Below, piece by piece: positions 35,160 to 46,220 of a stretch of 64,000 nt of DNA (positions within the stretch are counted from its first letter, which is position 1; each line of letters opens with the position of its first letter). Source of the DNA: Puccinellia tenuiflora (taxonomy: Eukaryota > Streptophyta > Magnoliopsida > Poales > Poaceae); NCBI GenBank assembly GCA_012064385.1, contig QRDG01001362.1, positions 1-64,000 on the forward strand. Reading direction: 5' to 3'. Position numbers and translations under genes: made by a program. The notes beneath the pieces are model-generated. The model saw only the letters and a list, made by a program, of their open reading frames with translations. It was not told where the DNA came from and did no database searches.

Positions 35160-36127
35160 TGTTAGAATTGGGCCCATATGTGGCAGCCCAATAAGCAATT
35201 TCAGAAAATCTCAAAGCCCATTTTTGTGGCAGCACACATGAGAGTGGAGTGGGAGCTAAAGTTTAGTCCCACCCCGCTAGTTTGAGAGGAGTTGCACCAA
35301 CTTATATAGTGGAGTGTTCTACTACTTGGTAAGCTTGTGAGAACAAGAGGCTCTCTCACGCGCTCCTCCTCCTCCGCCGCCGCTCGCACGCACGCACGCA
35401 CGCACCGCGCCGCGGGTTGCGGGAATCGAGCCGAGCTTTATTTTTTGCAGTCCGGGGAAAAACGGTCTGGACGGACGCGTCACAGTTAGTCGGTTCGGGT
35501 CGCTCCCGGATCGTGGGCTACTGTAACCGACCTAAAATGTGCGCGACGTGGACTTGGCCCACGTTGTACCCTTTAGGGTTTTCCCGTGCCGCATTATATA
35601 TTGTCGTGCACTGCGTGAGCCGCAACACATCGAACCAATCTAGGTTTTGCCAATCTCGTGCCTTGCGCCGCCACCGTAGTCTACTCCATCCCGATCGCCG
35701 GCGTGCACCGGCGAGCGGGAGAGCAGGTCTCCGGAACCGTTAGCTTTTTCGATCCTGTACGGGAGAGGGCGAATTAGGTTTTTGGGAAGCGCTCTGCGCG
35801 ACTGCTTGCTTCTTCATCACGGCTCGTCTACCATCCAAGTCGGGCAGTGTAGCTGCTCGTCGTCTTCAACGCCGTCTTCTTCGACCGGTCATCGCCAACG
35901 TTGTCGTCAACAACATCGGTACTGCAACGGCTACGACTACTTCCTCCACCACGGATCGGTACGTGTTGCGTGATCCGATCTGCTGGCTTAACATGTTTTC
36001 TGCTAGTATGCTGCTGTTCATGTTAGTTAATACTTCTAGTATGTTTGAGATTAACATGTTAGTAGCGATTGTTGTCATGCTTAATATTCTGGAATTAATC
36101 ATGGAATTATTGCCTAATTACTCAACA
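35160..36127 (+). repeat. 3' LTR of copia element D
   Basis: From TGTTAGAATTGG to TTACTCAACA, 968 bp, matching 13633-14597 over its full length. An (ACGC)n-type expansion is seen near 35388-35404. Confidence 0.9.
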
Positions 36128-38181
36128 ATTTCATGGCCCATTTAACAACCTTGCAGCCTGTTTTCTTTTCTAATCGCTCGCATGGCTTTTGGTTCGTTGC
36201 TTTATTGGTTCACTTCCCTTTCTCTCATCTTTCTATTTCTTGTTCTCTCCTTTCTTGTCTTAATTTTTTTAATGTTTTTTATTTATACATTCTTTTCTTT
36301 TCTTGATTATTTTTTTTATTATACTTTTATATTATTTTTAGCAAATTTTTATTTTTTATGATTTCTAATTTATTGTTCCATTTTACCTAAAACCTATTTT
36401 TTATAGTACTTATTTAATCCATGGATTTAAAACCAGGTCCAATTTTTTTGTTCCTCCTATAATTGGGAAGAGTTTCACGGGCGCTCAAATTTTCATTCAG
36501 TCCACAATTTTGTTCGACTATAGTTGCCATTTTGTCCGTGAGTGCTAAAATCTTATTCCACTTAGTGTAAATTTATGTTGTGCTAATTATCTTCATTTGT
36601 TCCTCATGCGATAAAGATTTGTTCCACTAGGTATTTATTTTTATTCCTTTTCTATTATGAATTCGTCCACGCGCTTAAAAATTATGGTCCAATAGATGTT
36701 ATTTGTTTCTTGCGCACTATTTTTTTATTTGGTCCAAATTTCTTCTTCCGCTAGAAGTCTTGATTTGTTTCAACCACGCTAAATTTTTGTTCCCCCATAG
36801 TAGTGAAGTGTCCCATGTGTACTAAAATTTGTTCCATGTGCTAGAAATTATGGTCTAAATTTTGTGTCGTTTGTAGATGTTATTTGTTTCTTTCAATATT
36901 TTTATTTCTATTTTCTATTTTCTATTTTGTCTTTACCTTTTCTTTTTATTTTTAAGTACCTTTTTTATTTTTTGTTCTCCTTGATTTTTTTGTCCCTAGA
37001 TGTATAACTAGTTTTCCTAAATTTATAGAGTTTTTTGTCTTATTCAGAAAAGCTAGATCCACCATTTTTTTCTGGATGTATTTATTGTTCCCTATGATGT
37101 TCTTTTTTGTTCCTCACTTTATAATTTTTTGTTCGTTCATTGAGAAAGATTTTTCCATTTACTCTTCAATATTATCTCGGCAATTTTTTTGATCCACCAT
37201 TTTTTTTTTGTTCTTGGATGTATTTTGTTGTTCCTAGTGAGATTTTTATTTCCCTATATATAATTATTTATTCCTTCAGTTTTTTCCACTTACTCTTCAA
37301 AATAAGATCCATAAAATTTTGTTCCTGGATTTTCTTCTATTCCCTGTGATGTTCTTTTCTTTGTTTACATGTGTATAATTATTTGTCCTTATTCGAATTT
37401 ATTGTTCCACGTAGTGCAAAATCCAGTTACATTAGTTGTTAGGATTTTCCTAAGTGTTGAACTTTGGTCCGCTCAGTCTCAAATTTTGTTCCAGTAAGTG
37501 TGAGTTATTCTACAACCTTTAACTGCAACCACTAAAGTTTCCCTCCAGCAACACATGTGGATTGTTCCATGATCACTTAAGTTATGTTCCACGGTCACTA
37601 ATTTTTTGTTCCTTATTAATTCTTAGTTGTTCGACATGCACTAATTTCTTTTCCACTAGAATCTGTATTTGTTAAGAAAACTATAATCTTTTTCTGTATC
37701 TTTTGTTCCACCATTAGTTTCTTGAGTTTTCCTAATCTATTTCTTCATTGATAGACCAAAAAAAATGTTTCGCCAAAAATCATATTTGCTCCGCAGGTAA
37801 TTAGTTGAATATTTTCGAATTACCACTTCTTCTATTAGTAGTTTGTGTGCCTTGGATTTTTTTCTTGTGCCCTTTCCAGAAATAGAACACATGTTTTGAT
37901 GCTCTCATCATCACCAATAAGGAATAACGCTCAAAGCTATAAATGGCATGAAGATCGTACTAGAAAAGAGAAATTTCAAGGAGTTACGAGGATCATGCAT
38001 AAGTATTGAGACGTACATTACCTAGTACAATTGTTCATTCCGTGCATCCGATGGCAATTTATAGACTCTGAGTTCCCACGTCGCACGTCCGATCCAAGCC
38101 CCATAAAATCTGACGAAGCTAACTAGGCCTTGAGCTTGCGGCCCAACCGGGCGATCCGAGTGCACAGAATCGCACGGGTGC
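36128..38181. other. AT-rich intergenic DNA with recurrent TTGTTCC words
   Basis: About 2 kb to the right of copia D. No ORF or border was found. Words such as TTGTTCCAC, TTTTTGTTCC and ATTTGTTCC recur every few dozen bases from 36430 to 37780, suggesting a very old, diverged tandem or transposon-derived sequence. Confidence 0.5.
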
Positions 38182-38279
38182 CAGGCAGGAGCGGAACCCT
38201 ATTTGCCGCCTTTTGCGGCGCGGGGGGCTCGCGCCGCGCACCCCCGCGCCACAATGGGCCGGCCCATTTGCGGTTTTTT

Positions 38280-38850
38280 TTCGTTTCTTTCTTTTTTTCC
38301 CTGATTTCTTTTTTCTTTTTCCCTTTTTATTTCTTCTATTTTTCTGTTTCTTTCATTCGGGTTTTTTCGTTTCTTTCTTTTTTGTTCTTTTATTTTAGTT
38401 TTCGTTATTTCTTTCTTTTTCGGATTCTTTTATTTTTATTTTTTGGTTCCTTTTTATTTTCGTTTCTTTTTCTTTTTTATTATATTTTCGTTTCTTTTTT
38501 CTTTTTTATTATATTTTCATTCGGGTTTTTTCGTTTATTTCTTTTTTGTTCTTTTTTTTAGTTTTTTGTTTTTTCTTTCTTTTTCGGATTCTTTTATTTT
38601 TCTATTTTTGTTTCTTTCTTTTTATGTTTCTTTTCTTTTAGGTTTCTTCCATTTTTCTTATTTTTCGTTTTTCTTTTTTTTCCTTTTTGTTTTCTTCCAT
38701 TTTTATTATTTTCTTGTTCAGATTTTGAATTTTGTTTCTTTTTTTCATTTTTAATTTTTTTATTTTTTTACTTCTTTTTTGTTTCTTTCATTTTTCTTTG
38801 TTTTTCTTTTTTTCGTTTTTGTTTCTTTCATTGTTCAATTTCTTTTTTGT
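38280..38850. repeat. Polypyrimidine tract
   Basis: Nearly 570 bases of T-rich sequence with TTTCTTTTT and TTCGTTTC units. The long Phe-rich reading frames here are low-complexity artefacts. A shorter purine mirror lies at 39675-39740. Confidence 0.85.
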
Positions 38851-38919
38851 CACTTGTATATGATTTTAAGAAATTTATTTTCTTCACCAATCTTTTCTGT
38901 TCATTTTTAAATCATTCAA

Positions 38920-39300
38920 AATAGTTTCCGTTCACCGCCATTTTCTGTTTACTTTTAAAATTGTTTAAAAATAAATTTTGCTCATAATAAATTTTCTGTT
39001 CGCTTTTAATTCCTTCAAAAATAAATTCTGTTCACCGCCATTTTCTGTTCACTTTTAAAATCGTTCAAAAATAAATTTTGTTTACAATAAATTTATTTTT
39101 TTCACCGTCTTTCCTGTTCACTTTTAAATCGTTCAAACTAGTTTCTGTTCACCGCCATTTTCTGTTCACTTTTAAAATCGTTCAAAAATAAATTTCAATC
39201 ACAATAAATTTTCTGTTCACTTTTAAATCGTTCAAAAATAAATTTCGGTCACCTCCATTTTCTGTTCACTATTTAAAATCGTTCAAAAATAAATTGTGAG
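38920..39300. repeat. Degenerate tandem repeat inside the MULE-like element
   Basis: Several copies of a unit built from TTCTGTTCACTTTTAAAATC and GTTCAAAAATAAATT, often joined by CACCGCCATT, spaced by roughly 60-80 bases. Confidence 0.75.
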
Positions 39301-40211
39301 AAAATCAGATTTATGAGAAAATCAGATTTGAAATTTATTTTAGATTCAAAAAATTGTTCAAATGTAAAAATTGTTCAAAAGCGAAAAATGTTTAAACACT
39401 AGAAATTATTCAATTTTAAAAATGTTTCCAGTACAATAGTTCAAAAATATTTTCTGTTCAAATACCTATTTTGTTCACGTTTTAAAAATCGTTCAAGAAT
39501 AATTTTTTTTTAGACATTTTTTTATGTTCACTTTTTTAAATCGTTGAAAAAATATTCATATATTATATTTATAAATGAATATAATATATTTTATTCTCGT
39601 TTTAAGAAAATATTCATTTTCTAAAAAATATCTGATTTGAAAATGTTCAGATTTTCATATTTTTTAAATTATAAACACACAAAAAAGAAACAGGAAAAAA
39701 GAAAAAAAGAAAAAACAAAAGAGAAAAAGAAAAAACGAATTACCTTATTCTTCATGGGCCGCGGCCCAGCAGAGCCACGCGAGGGGCGCGAGGTGCGCGG
39801 CGCTCCTGTCCCGCGCCGCAAAGGGCGGCGTATAGGAGCTCCCCAGGCAGGAGGACGTTCTACGGAGCCGAGATGACAATCCTGTGAGTTCTGGACGCTC
39901 TCGCTCGGGCCTATACAAAACAGATGGGCCGAGAGACACGGCATTTTGGGGGTCCATTCTACGGATATGGTGCGGGCTGGGCCAGGAGGATCACAACATC
40001 TGCCTACCCCAGATTTTTCTGATAGCCTGTAAAATCTATCAAATCCAGGGTAAACATGAAGGAACGTCTACCATAATATTTGGCCTATGTACGAAATCAC
40101 AAGAAAAATACCTCACCTCATCGAAAGTCTGTTTTACACACGCTCCTACACCAATTGTCGTGTTCTTTTTTTTTCTCGTGCGGAGTGTTTTCTGCCCACC
40201 ACTTTTCCTAA

Positions 40212-40443
40212 CAGCGTGTTTGGTTCAGGGGAAGTCGAGGCAGGGAATGGGAGTTACGGGAACAGAGACTTGTAATCCACTGATTGTTTGGGTGGAATGG
40301 GAGTTCGAGAGGGATAAGAATGGGAATTCACACTACTAAATTCCCATCGATCTCTTACCTGGGGGAGGCCTGGTAATTAATATGGGGATAGGGAATTGGC
40401 GTTTAACTCCCATTCCCCTTCCCTCAAGTTGCCAAACAAGCTG
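40212..40443. mobile_element. Tourist-like (PIF/Harbinger) MITE, 232 bp
   Basis: The left end is CAGCGTGTTTGGTTCAG and the right end is the inverse of CAGCTTGTTTGGCAAC; TAA flanks both sides (40209-40211 and 40444-40446). The interior has further symmetry (GGAATGGGAGTT against AACTCCCATTCC). Confidence 0.8.
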
Positions 40444-40446
40444 TAA

Positions 40447-41011
40447 GGGGAATCCGTGTGTGGATGAGGAATTGAGAATGGGAAAGCGGGGGACAGGGTG
40501 AGAGCATTACAGTTTTTTTTCTTTTGAAAACCGAAAATTCAAAAATGAAATACATTGGTAACTGTTAACCCTTTTCGTGGTTCTGTTTACTCGGTCGAGA
40601 TATTTTAAATTATATCATACAGTCTTTGACAAACCATTTTTTCGTAATTCCAAAACTAATACATGTGTAGTTCGAAATACTTTTGTTTCTAACTGTATTT
40701 GTACTTCATGTTAGTGTCTACGTGTACTGCACTTGGAGTATGTCCGCTCTACACATGGAAGTATACCTATGTTGCACTAGGAAATACGGCCGTCCTGCAG
40801 TTGGAAGTAGCACGTGTTACATTTCGGAAGTACGCACAATACAACCCTAACACCTAACCCCAATGAACTCAGTGACATGTGGCGTAAAAATTATATATAT
40901 ATATATATATATATACTCCATTGGTATCATATAATAATGTGTTTTATGATTTTTCAAGACAAGTGTTTCATGAATGGTTACTCTATTAATATGCAATCAT
41001 AGTACGACATA
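40447..41011. other. Unassigned intergenic DNA with a (TA)n microsatellite
   Basis: No gene. A TA dinucleotide run occupies about 40892-40914. The Helitron begins at its right end. Confidence 0.6.
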
Positions 41012-41105
41012 TCTATATATTTTATAAAGCAGAATCCCACCAACATGTGCCCACTTCCACGATGTGATGCGACAGTCAAACGGCTAGATGTTGGTGGGCG
41101 ACGCA

Positions 41106-42266
41106 TGTCGGGGATATAACCCCGGGTACCTTAGAGTTGGTACAGTAGAAGGAAGAGGCAATAAACAAATGCGTATAAGATAAAGGAAAAGCAGAAGAAG
41201 GCAGACTGAGCCGACATTGGCATGGCTCAGGCCGACATCCCGGTCGTTGATCCGACATAGGGTTATGTCGGATCCTTTGTCCCGGTTGGGCCGGTTCTCC
41301 ACTTCAGACATACCCCGCGGGCCACATCCTCTGCAACGGCTCCTCATGACGGCATCACGCCAGCCGACATAGGCTTATGTCGCAGCATCACTCCCGGGTC
41401 GACCCACCTTGACTACTCATCCGGCCGGGCCAGCACCCGGGTCGCCCTGCCAGGTAAGCGCTGCTACCTCGGCACGCCCCAGATCTCCTTCGACCGGCAT
41501 CCAGGCTGCCAAGATACTCCAGGCCGACATAGCATATGTCGGCTGACCAAGTTATCTCGGACGGCCCGCTCTTCGCTCCCGAGCCCGGGCCGACATACGA
41601 GGCACTTCATCACTCCAAGACCGACATAGACGCCTACCAATGGCACTGTCTATGTCGGTTCTCTTCATCCACTACTCTCCACAGGTGCCAGGTCTTGGGA
41701 CGCCCCTGGCTCAGACCGGCATAAGCTCTCTCGACAAGTACAAGATACCCCTGCCCCACGGAACAAGTCAAAGACGGTGGCATGGCCACAGTGCCTGTGA
41801 TGTGACGACAGTACGTGTCCTTGACGCGTGCACAGTGCGGACAAGACCCCAGTAGTCAATTCCGGCAAGAGTGAAGCACCCATGCCGTGCATAGTGTCCG
41901 TGGGCCACCTCTTGTCCCCTGGGCTCCCCTTTATAAGGAGCACCAGGGGTAGCGCATAAGGGACGGCGGAGGGCACCCGACCCGGTCCGGGTCTCACTTC
42001 CTTTGCTTCCTCACGAGCCTTCTTCCTCCTCTAGATAAACAGCTCTAGGAGCAACCTTGTAACTACGGGATACATCTTCATATGCAGATCAGACAAGCAG
42101 GAGTAGGGGTTTTACCTCCTCACGAGGGCCCCGAACCTGGGTAAACCGCGTGTGTGCTTCACCTTGTGTGCGTATTCCTACGCATAATCCCTCCCCGAAT
42201 CCTCTAGCGTCCATCGGCCCCAAACTTAAGCCTACCCCTAGGCATCTGTCGTTCACCACGACGACA
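41106..42266 (+). repeat. 5' LTR of element E
   Basis: 1161 bp with several perfect hairpins built on CCGACAT/ATGTCGG (for example 41249-41274 and 41523-41543). The TATA-like TTTATAAG is at 41930-41937. Confidence 0.92.
41930..41937 (+). promoter_or_regulatory. TATA-like box of element E LTR
   Basis: TTTATAAG, kept in the 3' LTR at 45884-45891. Likely transcription start region of the element. Confidence 0.5.
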
Positions 42267-42268
42267 GT

Positions 42269-42286
42269 TGGCGCCCACCGTGGGGC
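42269..42286 (+). other. Primer-binding site of element E
   Basis: TGGCGCCCACCGTGGGGC, two bases after the LTR, the same class as in element A. Confidence 0.9.
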
Positions 42287-43850
42287 TGGTAGTGGCGCTT
42301 GCTGGGCTAATTTCGGATGGGATCTTCTTCATCGACTTCGGCGAGCACCTCGCGTGGCGTCGCGGGGTTTCCGCTCGCCGGGCTGCTTCATCAAGCTCTT
42401 CGTCACCGGCACCAACGTCGTCAACAAGGCTACGGTCGGCTCACCGTGCCTCTGGCTAGCTCGGCGGCTCTACGTCAGCACCGCCGCCGCGCTCGCTGAT
42501 CTCTCTGGTATCTCCAACCGCACTCGGGGGCTGGCGTGACCGTCGCCGCTCCCGGCGTCCGCGCCACCGTCGGCGTCTTCCCCACGCCGGCTCTGCCATG
42601 TCCGGCTTCGCCCGCAACCAGTTACCCTTGATCCGGCGTCGCCTCGGTCAGCTCCGCCTGAGCCCGGCATCCTCGCCACCGGCTTCACGCTGTGACCGGG
42701 TTCGCCCGGGGGCTTGACATCGACATGGTCTCCGCGCTCACTCCTTCTTCGTCACCGGCGCTGTGCCTGTACCCGGGGACTGCGGCGTGCGAGTTGTCTC
42801 TCCGGCTCGGCCCGGTGTCTCTACATCGACTCTGTCACCGTTGTCCGGCTCTGTGTCGGCAGCGTCCGTGCGTGTCTTGGCGCGCTCTGCATTCGTGTAC
42901 GCCTGCGAGCGGCAGGCCGAAGCATAGGTATGGCGGCCACTGATGGATGTGGCGTCGTAGCCGAGTAAAGTAGAGAAGCTATAGAGAAAAGCTTGTGTCG
43001 GCTTTGAGGCACAGACCGAGTTAGTGTATAGAAGAAAAGAAAAGAGATAGATCCCGGCGGTTAGTGTGTGTCGGCTGAAAAGAGTCAGCTACCAAGATAG
43101 AAAAGTCAGCAGTATCATGTCGGTTGTTACATGCATGTCGGCTGAGTGTGCTCGCCGAGTAAAAGGACTCGGGTTGAGTCGGGTGCTGGTCGAGAGCACG
43201 ACCGAGTAAGATGTTAACTCGGCTGAGTTTTGTGGCACCGACATAAACATCATGTCGGCTGGAGGTAGACCAGCTGAAATAGTTTGACCGAGTTAAAAAC
43301 TGGCAGAAAACTGCCGAGATAATCTGCCGACATAAGCAGTATGTCAGCCAAAGGAAAATCTGGCATGCTGTTGCCAGCAAAAGTCTACCGAGTCTAAAGC
43401 ATGTCGGCTCTATTTGGTTGACCCATGCAGGTCTCGCTCGTCTTCGACCCCGTTGGACGCCCGGGCCTGGGCAGACCTACGCTTCTCCGTTCAAGTCCGC
43501 ATCAATAAGGCAATGTAAGTAGTTAACGTGTAAATGCTAGTACCAAGCATAGGAGGATAACCTCAAAAGTTGCTCGGGGACTGCCCCTTCGTATCTTGCT
43601 TAGATCTTTTCCCCGAGAGCGAGATGCCTTGACCCGGGGACTGGCCGGCCAGTTAGCCTTATGTTTTCTCCTAGATAATAAAGTCGACTCGGGGACTCGG
43701 TTGAGACCGAGTCTGCATCTTCATGCGTAATTCTGCTGGTTCTGTCATATGCTAAAGTTAAGTTCATCTATTAGCAAAGTTGTTGTTAAATACTCTTTAT
43801 AAATATGCCTGGACTAACCCAGTATGGTGGTACTGGTTCTAACCGAGTGA
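42287..43850 (+). other. Element E internal leader, non-coding
   Basis: GC-rich at first (42290-42950; Ser/Thr-rich short frames such as MGSSSSTSASTSRGVAG may be a gag leader relic), then a stretch rich in ATGTCGGCT and ACCGAGT words (43050-43400) and three CGGGGACT purine words at 43573, 43633 and 43688. No intact ORF. Confidence 0.6.
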
Positions 43851-44248
43851 GTGCTCATCATCGAAATATTGATCTTGTTGGTTATCTCGAATCGCCGTTT
43901 ATGCCGGCTTGCCAAATATCACGGCATCAACCCATATCTCCGAATCGCTGTTTATGTCAGCTCGCCAAAAATCACGGCATCACCCGTTCATATCGCCAAG
44001 TATCAGGGCAACGACAAGTGCGTCAGATCACCACATATCTCGGTTCGCCTTATATGCCGGCAAGGCCTGTGGACGTCATGTCCGTAATGCCAGCAAGAAT
44101 CTGGTGGACCCCGCGTCCAAAAATCGACAGAGCCCATGTTGGCCATGTGTCAGTATCGCCCGAGCAGGCTTTACGGAAAAACCGGCATAGCCCATGCTGG
44201 CAATATGTCAATGAGACATTGCCCAGGTTGGCAATATGTCAAAGCAGC

Positions 44249-44600
44249 CCAAGCAGGCTATATGTCGGTCCAGCTAAAAGCTGCTGACATAATATTACGG
44301 TAATGCCCAAGAAGGCTAGAAACCGGTATACAATGATGCCCAAACAGGCTATATGTCGGTCCAGCTAAAAGCTACCGACGTAATATTACGGTAATGCCCA
44401 AGAAGGCTAGAAACCGGTATACAATGATGCCCAAGCAGGCTATGTGTCGGTTCAGCTAAAAGCTGCCGACACAACATTTCGGTAATGCCCAAGAAGGCTA
44501 AAAAACCGGTATACGATGATGCCCGAGTAGGCTATATCTCGTTTCAGCTAAAGGCTGCCGACGTAAATGTATGGTAAAAGGCCAAGGTGGCAAAAACCGA
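44249..44600 (+). repeat. 91-bp tandem array in element E
   Basis: Units start at 44249, 44340, 44431 and 44523. Each unit has two sub-units opening with GCCCAAG(A/C)AGGCTA: one carrying ATGTCGGTCCAGCTAAAAGC and an inverted GCCGACAT-type word, the other AAACCGGTATACAATGAT. More degenerate copies extend the array from about 43860 to 44990. Confidence 0.85.
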
Positions 44601-45060
44601 CATATGAGATAAGCCCAAGCAGGCAATATGTCAATCCAGCTCTGGCTGTTGACATCTTACTTCGGTAAATGCCCAGAGTGGCTAAAACCGACATATGACA
44701 ATGCCCATGCAGGCGATACTTCGTACATGCGCGTGTCGACTGTTTAAAAAGTGATATTGCCCAAGCAGGCTATATGTTGGTCCAATTAATGCTACCAACA
44801 TACGACTTCGATAACACCCGGGTTGGCTATAAACCAGCATATGACAGTGGTCATAAAGACTACATGTCAATTCGGCTCACGCAGGCAATGTATATACACC
44901 GACTTAGCTCCAGAAGGCCAAGTGCTGATGAGACCTTGCCCGGATTGGTTGTATGGTTGTTCAGCCCGTGCAGGCTATATTTTGATGACTAACTCTGAGA
45001 TACTATTTTTTGGTAAGACTATGCACGACTCTACGAGTCCCACATAGCCTCGGGGACTAC

Positions 45061-46220
45061 TGTCGGGGATATAACCCCGGGTACCTTAGAGTTGGTACAG
45101 TAGAAGGAAGAGGTAATAAACAAATGCGTATAAAATAAAGGAAAAGCAGAAGAAGGCAGCCTGAGCCGACATTGGCATGGCTCAGGCCGACATCCCGGTC
45201 GTTGATCCGACATAGGGTTATGTCGGATCCTTTGTCCCGGTTGGGCCGGTTCTCCACTTCAGACATACCCCGCGGGCCACATCCTCTGCAACGGCTCCTC
45301 ATGACGGCATCACGCCAGCCGACATAGGCTTATGTCCCAGCATCACTCCCGGGTCGACCCACCTTGACTACTCATCCGGCCGGGCCAGCACCCGGGTTGC
45401 CATGCCAGGTAAGCGCTGCTACCTCGGCACGCCCCAGATCTCCTTCGACCGGCATCCAGGCTGCCAAGATACTCCAGGCCGACATAGCATATGTCGGCTG
45501 ACCAAGTTATCTCGGACGGCCCGCTCTTCGCTCCCGAGCCCGGGCCGACATACGAGGCACTTCATCACTCCAAGACCGACAAGACGCCTACCAATGGCAC
45601 TGTCTATGTCGGTTCTCTTCATCCACTACTCTCCACAGATGCCGGGTCTGGGGACGCCCCTGGCTCAGACCGGCATAAGCTCCCTCGACAAGTACAAGAT
45701 ACCCCTGCCCCACGGAACAAGTCAAAGACGATGGCATGGCCACAGTGCCTGTGATGTGACGACAGTACGTGTCCTTGACGCGTGCACAGTGCGGACAAGA
45801 CCCCAGTAGTCAATTCCGGCAACAGTGAAGCACCCATGCCGTGCATAGTGTCCGTGGGCCACCTCTTGTCCCTTGGGCTCCCCTTTATAAGGAGCACCAG
45901 GGGTAGCGCATAAGGAATGGCGGAGGGCACCCGACCCGGTCCGGGTCTCACTTCCTTTGCTTCCTCACGAGCCTTCTTCCTCCTCTAGATAAACAGCTCT
46001 AGGAGCAACCTTGTAACTACGGGATACATCTTCATATGCAGATCAGACAAGCAGGAGTAGGGGTTTTACCTCCTCACGAGGGCCCCGAACCTGGGTAAAC
46101 CGCGTGTGTGCTTCACCTTGTGTGCGTATTCCTACGCATAATCCCTCCCCAAATCCTCTAGCATCCATCGGCCCCAAACTTAAGCCTACCCCTAGGCATC
46201 TGTCGTTCACCACGACGACA
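45061..46220 (+). repeat. 3' LTR of element E
   Basis: 1160 bp, same ends as the 5' LTR; immediately preceded by CTCGGGGACTAC. Confidence 0.92.

Larger units (their letters stand above)
13633..36127 (+). mobile_element. Ty1/copia element D, complete but with nested insertion
   Basis: The 5' LTR is 13633-14597, gag-pol 14637-18559, the 3' UTR 18560-18892 plus 34941-35159, and the 3' LTR 35160-36127. The flanking pentamers are ATTTG (13628-13632) and ATTTC (36128-36132), a 4/5 TSD. The domain order protease, integrase, RT and RNase H defines copia. The two LTRs are about 966 bp with modest divergence. Gypsy element C was inserted into its 3' UTR at 18893. Without C, the element is about 6.4 kb. 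I do not see a canonical initiator-Met PBS after the 5' LTR; the bases that follow are ATCCAAAAACCTTATTATAG. Confidence 0.9.
38191..39843. mobile_element. Non-coding MULE-like element with 9-bp TSD
   Basis: The GC-rich ends are inverted repeats: the left has GCGGAACCCTATTTGCCGCC then TTTTGCGGCGCGGG, and the right has the inverse of GGGAGCTCCTATACGCCGCC then CTTTGCGGCGCGGG, followed by GCCGCGCAC and GGCC(G/C)(G/C)GGCCCAT blocks on both sides. CAGGCAGGA flanks the element at 38182-38190 and 39844-39852. The interior is strand-asymmetric, pyrimidine-rich on the left and purine-rich on the right, with a tandem array between. There is no transposase. Mutator superfamily is inferred from TSD length and long TIRs. 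Confidence 0.75.
41106..46220 (+). mobile_element. Complete non-autonomous gypsy-type element E (TSD ACGCA)
   Basis: LTRs 41106-42266 and 45061-46220, TGTCGGGGATAT...CACGACGACA, with ACGCA on both sides (41101-41105, 46221-46225). The PBS is at 42269-42286 and the PPT-like CTCGGGGACTAC abuts the 3' LTR. The 2.8-kb interior has no gag or pol. By eye the LTRs differ at about 20 positions in 1160, so the insertion is fairly young. It sits in the Helitron. Confidence 0.92.

Noticed and set aside
38130..38754. Phe-rich ORFs resembling membrane proteins
   Set aside because: They come from a polypyrimidine tract (TTTCTTTTT repeats); low complexity explains the hydrophobic translation.
41012..41105. 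A host promoter, from the TATATATTTTATAAAG sequence
   Set aside because: The A|TC start and the matching CTAG|T end 5.5 kb away fit a Helitron end better, and no gene follows.
42150..43012. Coding frames in the GC-rich interior of element E
   Set aside because: Overlapping frames on both strands with no motif and frequent stops; at most a gag leader relic.
44249..44990. Regular repeats as a possible CRISPR array
   Set aside because: 91-bp contiguous units without unique spacers, in a plant retrotransposon; this is a tandem array.
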